DNA of 64,000 nt from Carnegiea gigantea (Eukaryota; Streptophyta; Magnoliopsida; Caryophyllales; Cactaceae). Below, one piece after another: positions 24,050 to 34,114 of this stretch (the stretch's first letter is position 1; each line of letters opens with the position of its first letter). The notes under the pieces were generated by a model, which worked only from the letters and a program-made list of their open reading frames with translations, made no database searches and had not been told where the DNA came from. The stretch spans positions 125,001 through 189,000 of the forward strand of contig JAKOGI010001333.1 of the NCBI GenBank assembly GCA_029747015.1. Reading direction: 5' to 3'. The position numbers were made by a program, and so were the translations under genes.

Positions 24050-24660
24050 TTCTTATAAGTGAAATAAGTTTGGTAACATGCAAATCAACTTCGTAAATAA
24101 CTTAAAAGCTTCTTATAAATGTAAAATGTTTACTAAATCGTAAAACGACTTAGTTTCTAACTGAAATGCTTTGTATAAATATAATAAGGTTGCTAAATCA
24201 TAAAACGATTTCGTTTTGAACTTAGAAGCTTCGTATAAATGTAATAGGGTTGCTAGATCATAAAACGACTTCGTTTTCAACTTAAAAGCTTCGTATGGAC
24301 CTATTAAGGTTGCTAAATCGTAAAATGACTTTGTTTTCAACTTAGAACCTTCATATAAATGTAATAGGGTTGCTAAATCGTAAAACAACTTCGTTTTCAA
24401 CTTAGAAGCTTCGTGTAAACATAATATGGTTGCTAAATTGTAAAACGACTTTATTTTCAACTTAAAAGCTTCGTATAAACGTATTGAGGTTGCTAAATCA
24501 TAAAACGATTTTGTTTTCAACTTATAACTTTTTATAAACGTATTAAGTTTACTAGATCGTAAAACGACTTCATTTTCAACTTAGAGCATTCGTATAAATG
24601 TACTACATTTGCTAAATCATAAAACGACTTTGCTTTTAACTTAAAAGTTTCTTATAAACG
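24050..24660. repeat. 60-bp tandem repeat array in element T 5' LTR
   Basis: About 10 units of the same 60-base repeat as at 17400-18110, one or two fewer by eye. The minus strand is open for 135 codons (24113-24520), again a 20-residue periodic translation with no domain. Confidence 0.88.
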
Positions 24661-27083
24661 TAATACATTTACTAACTCGTAGATCAAAACTCGTTGGAGA
24701 CATAACGTGCTTAGTTAATGTTTAATTCTATTCGAAATCGAAACCCATTTGAGACTTAAATATTTAGTTAGTAATAAATGCAAGCTAGATTCATTTGAAA
24801 ATTCCTTTTTAACAGAAAGAGAGGTGCTTAAGCGAGTTAAGACCTTCGATCGCTTTCAAGCTCATTATGATTCAAAACTTAACTCAAAATACTTAGTTAG
24901 CATGTGACTCAAATTAGATTCGTAATAAAAACTTCAGTTGTCATTCTATAGCTCGTTTCAATTCCTTTTAAAACTCAAGATGGGTGTATAAATAAATTAA
25001 AGGCTTAAAATGTTCCCAAACTTGGTACTATTCAAAAACTTAAAATATTTGGCTCGTTTATACGGCAATTTAAGGTTTCTTTTTATATTTTCATCACAAA
25101 TGCTTCTTAAAGTCATTATGGACTTACTAGCTCTTTAATCGGAACTCAATAGAGACTTAAGCGAGCGGATAACGTGCAAATAAGCTAAGCTTCATGTTAA
25201 GGTGCTCTTTTTTGTGTCGTTTAAATTCGTTTAAACACGAGGAGGGGTCATACCCAAACCAATGCCTTAAAAACTTTTTTAAACTCACTTTTAGTTTGCT
25301 TTTGAACTTCCTAAACTTATCGACTATTCAGTCGAGTCACTAATTGAGCAGTTCGGCGGTTTAGGACCTTTTTACACTTTAGATGTCCTAACACGCGAAT
25401 AAACAACTGATAAACGTAGAAGTATTTTCAAACGTGTAAAACAAATTTTCTAAATGACCTTTCTTTTTAAAGATGTCTAAAGTTTCAAGAATTAATCACA
25501 TAACGTCACGTAGCATATCGGGGGAAAAGGGGTTCACACATAGCACATTCATACACTTCATATCACAACTCATTAAGCCACACATGGCCTCGCAATCCAC
25601 GCGATTACGATAATTCACAACCCTATCTCCCTCCTCACACAGCACTGACCACAAGAACCTCAAATTTCTCGTTAGTTCCACCTCAAACCATCCAACTACC
25701 AAGCTCGGTTCAATATTGACATGTACAAACCAACAATACAGAAAACGATCATACATAGGTATAATATTCATCCTTAACGGCCAACTTAGAATTTAACGTA
25801 CTAAACTGATGCAAATAGAAACTTCAAGCGATATTTACTTTCTTGTTCGCAAACCAATATATATAGGCATAGTATTTCCTTTGTAATTACCAAGAATAAA
25901 CCATTAACATGCTCAAACTGATTTGCCATAACTTTTAGACGTAATTCAGTTTGCACCACAATTACTTCAACTGCTTAACTAGCACCCCCAAGCGTTAAAT
26001 AGTCCTTTGAATGCGACAACTGATGCTATAACAGCCCACTATCAACATTCTATTTACTTTTAAGTCCCCAATTTAATCAGTCCATTCAACCATGCATTTA
26101 CTTAACATGCGATTGACCAAAATCATAACCATGCTTGTAATTTCTCAATATCGATTCTAATTTACCCAAACTAACTACTAATCTCAGAATCGATATGCAC
26201 TAGCTAATTTAGTTAAATTCATTGAAAAATAGCAGTAATTTAGGAGGAAAGGAACCCTTACCTTGAACCCAAGCTAGAGGCTCGATTCACGACTATGGCT
26301 CGACTTTAGGGGCTTGAACAACTCCAATCTTTCGCCTCTTGCTTAACCACGCTCGAATAGGACCCAAATCACGCCCAAATTCTCGAAAATTCGAACCCTA
26401 AAACAGACCCAAACTCACTTACTGATTAAAATTGAATTGGGTGTTTGAAAATAGCGAATTTTACCTTCAATTATAGAGATTTCAAAACAACTAAACGCTG
26501 AATTGCATGGCTGGCTTTTATAGGTGTTGGGATGCCGAATTCATGCTCCAAACCCACCGAAAAACGTGGTGGGTTTGCTCGATTTCACCCAGATTTCGCA
26601 CAAAACGGTAGCTAGCTCGTGGGGAAGGCCGAATGGATGAGATTTGCGGTTGTGAGGGGCGAGAATCTGCTCAAATTCGAGCTCCCTCTGTGCGTCCATA
26701 GTGAAGATGAGAGGAGGAAGAAGAAGAGCAGAGAGGGGAGAGAGGGATGTCGGGTCGGGGGGTCACGGGCAGGAGGAGGAAAAAAGGGGGGTGTCATGCG
26801 CATTTACTATAATGCCCCTCCATCTCTTTATATATTATTTTTTGTCCCAAACTGATTCATAATCGATACCGCTAGTCTAATTCATAACCCGAATTCTAAA
26901 CCCAAATCAATAATGATATAATCCTTCATTAATTATTCATTCACAAATCTATCTAGGTTCGATTTAATAACATCGAACTACTTCTAAGGTTGGCAACCTA
27001 ATCGTATTCGGGTTCCTACCTGAATTAGTACTCGCTAATGACCGTTAATAACGCTTATTAAAAATCAACGAAATATTTTCAAA

Positions 27084-27096
27084 ACTAATAATAATG

Positions 27097-27148
<52 letters not shown>

Positions 27149-27158
27149 TGATAATAAC
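27084..27158. repeat. Expanded AAT microsatellite, element T 5' LTR
   Basis: About 20 consecutive AAT units around 27096-27146 flanked by imperfect units. Longer than its partner at 20563-20605, showing change after insertion. Confidence 0.9.
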
Positions 27159-27620
27159 ATCCGTTTTAATAAAATTAACGCTCACATAGGCACTTAGAAA
27201 ATAATTTTAGCTCATATCGCTAATAAAATGCGGTTTCTATAGCGCAAAAAGGCGTTACGAACAACTTAACGGAATATAAAGTACGTGGGTATTGCAGTAA
27301 CACATAAGTAAGAACACTTAGTTATGGTATATATTACTAGAATATTTTTTTATTAAATATTATGTCTTCTAAATTACATTATTTGTGTTTAGAATGTGGT
27401 CATTCATATTGGGAAGTGGAAAAAATAATCTTTAATGCGAAAGTCAGGACCCATTTAGGACCCGTGGACCTGTCAGACCCATGGATCTGGGTGTGGGTCT
27501 CATCTTTATAGGCCCAACGGGTCTGGGGTGGGTCTGGGTCCAGGTCCAAAAAAATTAAACGGGTTCTGGGTCCAGATGAACCCGACTCAGACTCGACCCA
27601 TCGCCATCCGTAATCTTACC

Positions 27621-27737
27621 TTAGGCATAAACCTCACAATTTATCGATTGATGGAGGTTGAATCTAGAAGAAGCATCCTTGGTGTGATTGTTTTCCTTAT
27701 TGTATTTGATCTTGGGAGCTTGAGGATTTCACACTCA
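27621..27737 (+). repeat. Element B 5' LTR, right part
   Basis: Continues the LTR after the MITE (TTAGGCATAAACCTCACAAT, TTATCGATTGATGGAGGTTG, GCATCCTTGGTGTGATTG) and matches 33309-33426. Ends ..ACACTCA, seven bases ahead of the primer site. Confidence 0.82.
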
Positions 27738-27743
27738 TTAAAT

Positions 27744-27760
27744 TGGTATCAGAGCTAGAG
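27744..27760 (+). promoter_or_regulatory. Element B primer-binding site, tRNA-iMet type
   Basis: TGGTATCAGAGCTAGAG is the standard initiator-methionine tRNA complement (TGGTATCAGAGC) used by chromoviruses. It lies just after the 5' LTR end. Confidence 0.88.
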
Positions 27761-28227
27761 TTCCTTTTGGGTAGTTATTGAATCAAAACCTTCATTGATT
27801 CAAACACCTCACTACCTTTTCAATTTCATGGCAAAAATCTACACTTTGGCTCTTCAAAATGTTCCTTCATTTACCCACCTTCATCAACCCTCATGAGTCC
27901 ACAAAGAACCCTAATTATAGCCTAAACATAATCCCTAACCTAAATACATCCCTAAAAGTCTACAAAAAAGCTCGTCAAAAAGTACCTCGCAGAGATTTGA
28001 CGGGGCCTACCCGTGCTGCTTGGCACGACCGTGCCACCTTTCCTACACTCCCATTCTTGTTCCAAAGATTTGGCATGACCACTTTGTGCCATGGAGCAAG
28101 ATTGTGCCTTCTCATTTTTATTGTTTTTCTTCTCTGTGCCACCTCTAGTACGTCCGTTCTACCTCTTGCACGTCCATGTTTTCCCTGTTTCCATCATTTT
28201 CCTTCTTTTTACCTTACAATTACTGCC

Positions 28228-29240
28228 TTGGCTGATGAGAGTGATGCTTTCCACTCCAAGAGCGTTCCTCCTGAGCAAGCCCATGAGATAGGTAGGGCCC
28301 TTGTTGGGCTTTAGGAACAAGTGTGGAAGCTCACTAAAGAGGTTGAACAAGTAAGAGGATCCTCACGACGGAACCCTTACCGATGAGGCTATGATGTTAG
28401 CCCTACTGACTTTGCGTACACTTCTTTTCATGAAGACTTTAATGATGAGGAAGGAGGACCTAGAAGAAGAAGGCATCCAAGGGATGACCTTGGAGATCTC
28501 AAAGTTGAGGCTCCGAAATTCGATGGTAATCTTAACCTGAAGAACTATCTTAATTGGGTTCAAGGCCTTGAAAGGATCTTTGAACTCATAGATTATAATG
28601 ATGAAAAGTCCTTCAAGTTGGCTACTCTTAAATTGAAGGAGTATGCTTCACTATGGTATGACCACTTGAAGAAGAGTTGGGTTAGAGAAGCCATATGGAA
28701 AAGAGATTCCTACCCCCTTCTTACAAATAAGAACTCTATCTTAAGATTACCTCTTTCAACCAAGAGAATCTATAGAGAAGAGTACATTAGGGAGTTTAAA
28801 CAACTCCAAATGAGGATTCGCTTAGATGAAGAAACTAAACCAAGATTGCTAGGTTCATTAATGGGTTATCTCCTAGCATTGCTAACAAGGTGGATCTACA
28901 ACCTTGCTTATTATTTGATGATTTGTGCCACCTAGCTATCAAAGTCTAGAAGCAACTTAAAGGTCGAAAACCCTTTCAAACCACTTCCTCTATTCGCCCT
29001 CAAAGTACCCCTAAGGGTGACTCCTGCCACAACAAAGTTAACCCTACCCCTACTCCCATCAAAAGCCCTTGACAAGAATAAAGGGACTACTAGTGAATCA
29101 ACGAAGAGATTGGAGGGTAAAGTGTTTAAAATATTATGGTTATGGACACTTTTAAGCAGATTGTCCTAACCAGAGAACTCTCACCGTTAGAGAAGTGGAA
29201 GAAATCCAAGTTATTAAGGAAGCAACTAGTGAGAAGAAAA
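28228..29240 (+). pseudogene. gag: Element B gag, decayed
   Basis: The probable N-terminus is LADESDAFHSKSVPPEQAHE at 28228, where the expected ATG reads TTG (compare MAERENTS..LEQAHK in element C). Capsid core: VEAPKFDGNLNLKNYLNWVQ (about 28505-28560), SFKLATLKLKEYASLWYDHL (28611 on), and EEYIREFKQLQMRIRLDEE after a frameshift. The zinc knuckle at about 29120-29170 reads CLKYYGYGHF, stop, ADC: the second Cys is Tyr and a stop lies inside. Then TLTVREVEEIQVIKEATS. Stops at about 28314, 28390 and 28933. The 27761-28227 leader is non-coding although frames of 151 and 66 codons overlap it. Confidence 0.8.
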
Positions 29241-29259
29241 CTGAGGATGAGGACCAAAC

Positions 29260-29868
29260 TTTGATCACTCCGGATGTGGATGAACTCTTGGTAATTCAAA
29301 AAACACTCCATGCCCAAGAGGCTCCTTGCCAACCAAGCAAAAGAGAGTAAATATTTCATACACGATGCACTGTTGGAGGCAAGGTGTGTGAGCTCATCAT
29401 CAATGGATAAAGTTGCACCAATGTAGCTTCCACAACATTCATTGACAAGCTTCAATTACGCACCAAGCTCCATCCCACCCCTTATTCTCTCCAATGGCTC
29501 AAGGAAGGAAATGAGGTAACCGTTTCTAAGCAAGCTCTTATTGCTTATGGTGAGGTACTATGTGATGTCCTTTCTATGGATACATATCACTTGTTATTTG
29601 GTAGGCCTTTCTTGTTTGATAATTTTATGATTCATGATGGGCATGTCAATACATATGCATTCAAAAACAAGGGTTGTAATCTTACTTTGGCACCACTACC
29701 TCCACCTAAACCTCTCAAATTTAAGTCAGGGAAGGGAAGTGAGAAAAGCCTCTTTATGAGTGAAACATGGGTGGAGAGAGCCATCAGTAAGACCAAGCCT
29801 TTATTTACCTTACTTATGATAGAATCAAACACATGTAAGGGAGTGAAACCCATACATCCCCTAGCTTA
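29260..29868 (+). pseudogene. pro: Element B protease, decayed
   Basis: Frames read ELLVIQKTLHAQEAPCQPSK, a stop, IFHTRCTVGGKVCELIING, a stop at the active-site region, SCTNVASTTFIDKLQL, SLQWLKEGNEVTVSKQALI, VLCDVLSMDTYHLLFGRPFL and VNTYAFKNKGCNLTLAPLPP. This is the aspartic protease plus flank segment typical of plant chromoviruses; the DGGSC active-site region reads NG-stop-SC, so it is dead. The open frame 29576-29866 covers the last part and its linker to RT. Confidence 0.8.
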
Positions 29869-30560
29869 ATCACTCTTGAGAGAGTTTGTGGATGTATTCC
29901 CAATGATTTAGCCTTGAGACGCCCTCCTTTAAGAGGAATTGAGCACCAAATTTATCTCCTACTAGGTGCTTCTTTGGAAAAAAAAACCAGCCTATTAATG
30001 AATCCTAGTGAGTCAAAAGAACTACAAAGACAAGTGCAAGACTTGCTCGACCGTGGGTACATTAGATAGAGCTTAAGTCCTTGTTCGGTTCGCGCTCTGT
30101 TAGTGCCTAAGAAAGATAGGACTTGGCATATGTGTTTGACTCTACGACCATCAATAACATCACTTTCAAGTATTGATTTCCTATTCCTCGATTACATGAT
30201 ATGCTTGAATAGTTCTATGGTTCCAAGGGCTTTTCTAAAATTGATATAAGTGGCTTGTGATGCCTTCTGGTGTATCTAATGCTCGTAGCACTTTCATGAG
30301 GCTTATGAATGAGGTCTTAAGGCCACTCATTAGAAAGTTTATTTTGGTGTATTTGTATGATATCTTGGTGTATAGCCATCATGAGGCATCTCATTTGAAC
30401 ACCTCTCTCAAGTATTCCAAGTGTTGTGACAATAAAAGTTATATGACAAGCTTGAGAAGCGTAAACTATTCACCCCTCAAGTTGTCTTTCTTAGATATGT
30501 TGTGTCCAGTGAGGGAATTCAAGTTGATAAGCTTAAGGTTGAGGCTATCAAGAGTTGGCC
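29868..30560 (+). pseudogene. RT: Element B reverse transcriptase, decayed
   Basis: LLREFVDVFP, LRGIEHQIYLLLGAS, ESKELQRQVQDLLDRGYIR and VPKKDRTWHMC mark the N-terminal fingers (29878-30135). The YRxIN and FxKID..GYHQI region is shortened, with loss around 30150-30260. [20 protein letters not shown] and ILVYLYDILVYS (30257-30375) form the palm; the family's (Y/F)xDDIL reads YLYDIL, so the first catalytic Asp is Tyr. Multiple frame changes follow. Confidence 0.82.
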
Positions 30561-31205
30561 TACTCCCACCGCTATCACAAAAGTTCGAAGTTTCTATAGG
30601 CTCCCTTAACCGAATGCATGAAGAAGGGAAGCTTTGAATGGACAAAGGCCACCCAAAGGGCCTTTGAAGCAATCAACAAAAGGCTATGTTCGGCTCCTAT
30701 GTTGGCTCTTCCTGAACTTCGATCTCCTTATTGAAGTTGAAGGCGATGCTAGCGGCATTGGCATTATGGCGGTCCTCACCCAAGCCAAACGACCCTTGGC
30801 CTACTTTAGTGAGAAGTTGGTGGCCCTAAACTTAACTACTCCACTTATGAGAAAGAGTTTTATGCCATCATATAGGCTCTTACCCATTGGAGTCACTATC
30901 TCAAGCCAAAGCCCTTTATGATACTTTCAAATCACAAGGCCTTGTCTTCCATCAATGGGTAAGCCAAGTTCAATTCAAGGCATGCCAAGTGGGTGGAATT
31001 TCTCCAATCATTTTCTTTCACTTGCAAGCACAAAGATAGCAAGGAAAATGTAGTGGTCGATGCACTCTCAAGAAGATACAATCTCCTCTCTACTCTAGGG
31101 ACCAAAATTTTAGGATTTTATACCATCCAAGAATTTTACAAGGAAGATGAAGATTTCCAAGGAATTATTGCAAACCCCAACGATCATGACTCCTATACCT
31201 TATAA
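30560..31205 (+). pseudogene. RH: Element B RNase H, decayed
   Basis: NRMHEEGKL (30610), then LLIEVEGDASGIGIMAVLTQ (30720-30780; family ECDASG, with the CDASG Cys as Gly and the Asp kept), [11 protein letters not shown], a shift, a KEFYA-like segment near 30855, and [20 protein letters not shown] with [16 protein letters not shown] near 31030-31080. The last block is the standard end of Ty3/Gypsy RNase H. Confidence 0.8.
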
Positions 31206-32353
31206 AATGGGTTCTTCTTCAAGCACAACAATCTATGTGTTCCTAGGGGCTCTCTAAGGGATTTACTTATGAGAAAAGCCCATGGTGGTGCATTAGGAAT
31301 TCATTTTAGCATCAAAAAAACAATTGAGATCTTGAAGGAGCATTTTCTATTGGCCCTGGATGACAAGTGATGTCCATAAAGTTGTTTCCAAATGTACTAT
31401 ATGTTATAAAGCCAAGAGCTCCTTCCATCAAGGGTTGTATGCTCCTCTTCCAACCAAATAGCCATTGAGGAGACGTTAGTATGGATTTCATGTTGGGTTT
31501 GGCAAGAATCCAAAGAGGGCATGACTTAGTTATAGTTGTGATTGCTCGATTATCCAAGATGGCACATTTCATTCCATGTTACAAAAGTGACCATGCTTCT
31601 CACATTGCTCATCTATACTTCAAGGAGGTCATCAAGCTACATGTTATGCCAAGAAGTATTATCTTTGATAGAGACACCAAACTCCTTTCCCATTTTTAGA
31701 GGTGTTTGTGGAGATTATTAGGAACCAAGATCTCATTTAGCATTACTTGTCACCTGCAAACCGATGGGCAAACAAAGGTTACCAACCAGACTCTATTTAC
31801 CCTCCATAGCAGATTGGTGAGCGAAGAACCTCAAAGAAGGGGATTTAAAGCTTCCTCATACCAAGTTTGCTTATGACAGCACTTCTACTGATGCTACATC
31901 CCACTCCCCCTTTGAAGCTTGTTGTGGAGTTAATCTTCTTACTCCAATAAACCTTCTTCCTCTTTGCATTAAGCATAGGGCCAGCGTACAAGGCTAAGAG
32001 AGAGCTAAGGAAATGAATAAGCTCCATGAGCAAATTTGCACTCAAATAGAGAAGGTCAACGCCTCTTACAAGGCTAGAGCAAATAAGCATCGAAATCCTA
32101 TGGTTTTCAACTTGGGAGATTTGGTTTGGTTGCACCTAATGAAGGAGAGATTTCTTCTAGGAGGCAAAACAAACACATGGCATGAGGAAAAGGCCCCTTC
32201 AAGGTGCTTGAAATGATTGGGAACAATGCTTACAAGTTGGAGTTATAGGCAAACATGTATGTGAGCATCACTTTCAATATGGGTGACGTAGCTCGTTACG
32301 TGGAGGATGACTTTGAGGATTTGACGGGAAAATCCTTCTAAAGACGAGGGGAC
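31205..32353 (+). pseudogene. IN: Element B integrase, decayed, running to the 3' LTR
   Basis: FFFKHNNLCVPRGSLRDLLM (31210-31268), then the zinc finger KAHGGALGIHFSIKKTIEIL and CTICYKAK (31395-31420). Core: [20 protein letters not shown] (first D, about 31480), [10 protein letters not shown] (second D, 31668-31699), and GQTKVTNQ near 31770, where the catalytic Glu appears as Lys. C-terminal: YKARANKHRNPMVFNLGDLV, LHLMKERF, YKLE and a FNMGDVARYVEDDFEDL block, ending at the LTR border. Stops at 31203, 31453 and elsewhere. Confidence 0.8.
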
Positions 32354-33426
32354 TGATGCATGCCAAGCCTTAAGCCAACTCTTGACTACACTCTCATCCT
32401 CACAAAAGTCTAAGCCAACTTTCCTTGGTTAAGATGGTCATCGCTCCAGCATCTCAGTCGGTTTCGGCTTGGCTTTTCACCATCCAAATGAAGTTCTAAT
32501 TGGAGCAATCTATGCTTCATTGGGAAGCTTAAAGAGTCTACTTTAGGATGATGCAATAAATTCTGAGTTACGATGTGTTTTGATCCCTTAAAGTGATTAA
32601 ACAATTCATACAGTGTAGGTTTTTGTTGGAAAATTTGTTAAATTTGGGTCAAGTCAAAATCCTACCTGACGAAGCCTAAACGAAGCGTAACTTTTTCTAC
32701 TTTCCTAAGATGTATACGTTAGCCCTATGTGCTAAAATTTGGACATTTCATTCCAATATTAGGATAAATGGCCCAAATATATGGAGTGTGCAAAAAATTT
32801 CAGTTTTGGAGTAATCTGAAATTTGGCCTTAATTGAGTAGGGTACAGCTATTATCTTTGGGATTAATTAGCATGGGATAATTTTACACATACTAAGAAAT
32901 ATTTGCTAAGTAGCGGGACCACCGTTTGCGGTGTAGAGCCTTCTAGAAGGAGGGGGAAAATCCTGGAAAAATACAGCATACCTTGGTTGTAATTATATTA
33001 GTAATTTGATTTATTTTCCTAAGATAATTTGTAATCCCCCTATTAGTACACTTGCCCCACTATTGTAACAGCTGATCTGCCTCATTTTAGGTATTTATAG
33101 ACCTTAATACCTCCATGTTAACCCAGCTTGAGTTAAATTATGAATGGAAAGGCAAATAGCTATCTTCTCTCACTAAAATCTCTATATGTTTATCTCTTTA
33201 ATCAAGAGTGGTGAGTAGAGTCCTTCATTTAGGATTCTTGTTTGGTAGCTAGGAGCCTTTAGAAGACGAATTTGATGAAATGTAATTATCTATTATTAGT
33301 ATCTTACCTTGGGCATAAACCTTATAATTTATCGATTGATTGAGATTGAATCCAAAAGAAGCATCCTTGGTGTGATTGTTTTCCTTATTGTCTTTGATCT
33401 TGAGAGTTTGAGGATTCCATTGCTCA
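32341..33426 (+). repeat. Element B polypurine segment and 3' LTR
   Basis: AAGACGAGGGGAC (32341-32353) directly precedes LTR start TGATGCATGCC (32354). The LTR matches 14402-15361 plus 27621-27737 and is uninterrupted; the MITE target site ATCTTACC is single here (33300-33308). The LTR ends ..GCTCA near 33426; the exact end is uncertain by a few bases. Confidence 0.82.
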
Positions 33427-34114
33427 TCACTGAGGAATTCCACTAAGGATGTGCTAGTTTTTGCCAACCTACCTACCCCTTTTTAATCACTCTTGTGAGT
33501 TTGAAGAGGATGAAGAATTTGAGAGTTCTAGTGAGCTCAATTAGCAACATTACCTTAATGAATTAGAAGATATGTATTTATAGGACTTATGTGATGGGGT
33601 GGTTGAGACCACCAGTTTAGAATTTGGTGATGATAATTTCTCCATAGAATATAAGTCTTTTTTTATTTAGGTTTGATGAAAATAGAAGTCTTGATGTGTT
33701 TTTTTATACTGAATATAAGTCTTTTCCTTTTGACCCCATGACCATCTCTTTAAGCCCTCTAAGTCTTGCTTTGTAGAGTCCAAGACTTATGAGAATTTTA
33801 TTTTAGACCAAACTCTTGCATATTCTGATAGGGCTTGAGGACTTTAGACCTACTAATTTGCCTAGACAATTCGTCCATGATGACAAAATTGCTAGGCCAA
33901 TGAGCCAGTTGCTGGCTAAGTTTGCGTATGTCTCTCTTCGTAATTGGGTCTAACAATTTGATAAGTTGAAATGGACCCTTAGTTATGCTATATTAATGCT
34001 ATGGATGTACTCTTTTTGGCACCAACTCTCTAGTTTGTACTGTTTCTACATGATTGAGAGTTGTTCTTGTATATTTGATAAACTACTACATCCACTAATG
34101 GGTTTTGACTTGTG
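33427..34114 (+). pseudogene. Family A ORF, copy 1, piece 3 (acidic C-terminal part)
   Basis: Resumes the A ORF after element B: DVLVFANLPTPF, CEFEEDEEFESSSELN, EFGDDNFSIEYKSF, SFPFDPMTISLSPLSLAL, PRQFVHDDKIARPM, then QFDKLKWTL, LMLWMYSFWHQLSSLYCFY and SCIFDKLLHPLMG before a stop near 34112. Rich in Asp, Glu and Ser with scattered stops. Copy 2 (39000-39700) and copy 3 (42013-42110, end only) align. No named domain recognised; only family membership is supported. Confidence 0.6.

Larger units (their letters stand above)
15716..27296 (-). mobile_element. Element T: Tekay-like chromovirus, minus strand, internally deleted
   Basis: Flanked by a perfect GTAAC duplication at 15711-15715 and 27297-27301. 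Two near-identical LTRs of about 5 kb (3' LTR 15716-20744, 5' LTR 22503-27296) enclose only 1.76 kb. On the minus strand the internal part reads from gag remnants (22400 to 21240) to a polypurine tract beside the 3' LTR. Protease, RT, RNase H and integrase are gone, as are the last ~85 bases of the 5' LTR and the primer site. Gag motifs (GHCGRQHP, then CFECGDMGHKAANYP) and the very long LTR fit the Tekay (Del) group. It is a non-autonomous derivative. Confidence 0.83.
22503..27296 (-). repeat. Element T 5' LTR (lacks its last ~85 bases)
   Basis: Collinear with 15799-20744, from GGATTAG(C/T)ATTTAGATAATC to the terminal TGCAATACCC on the minus strand. The section equivalent to 15716-15798 (the LTR end) and the primer site are missing, replaced by unrelated sequence before 22503. 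Contains the matching tandem array (24050-24660) and a longer AAT run. ORFs at 24113-24520, 25496-25771 and 26612-26855 are LTR relics. Confidence 0.87.
15362..27612. mobile_element. hAT-type MITE 1, split by element T
   Basis: Left half 15362-15715 begins TAGGGATGGCAGTGG; right half 27302-27612 ends CCATCGCCATCCGTA, giving imperfect terminal inverted repeats. Flanks are ATCTTATC (15354-15361) and ATCTTACC (27613-27620), an 8-bp duplication with one mismatch as expected for the hAT superfamily, and the undisturbed site in the B 3' LTR (33300-33308) reads ATCTTACC. The halves are rich in GGGTCTGGGTCC/GGACCCAGACCC repeats and total about 665 bases without a transposase, so non-autonomous. Confidence 0.82.
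14402..33426 (+). mobile_element. Element B: chromovirus-type Ty3/Gypsy element carrying nested insertions
   Basis: 5' LTR 14402-27737 (split by a MITE that holds element T), tRNA-iMet primer site, gag-protease-RT-RNase H-integrase, polypurine segment and 3' LTR 32354-33426. Removing it rejoins the A ORF: the left flank ...CTAGCACACC and the right flank CACTGAGGA..GATGTGCTAG match copy 2 at 39000-39040. No clean target duplication: CCTAA on the left against TCACT on the right. Pol ends at the 3' LTR border as in D, and the LTR starts resemble each other (TGATGCATGCCAAGCC in B, TGACGCAGATCAAGGC in D), so B is a distant relative of D and C. Inactive. Confidence 0.8.

Noticed and set aside
14397..33431. 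Five-base target duplication for element B
   Set aside because: CCTAA on the left and TCACT on the right do not match, and shifting the ends by a few bases did not give a convincing pair.
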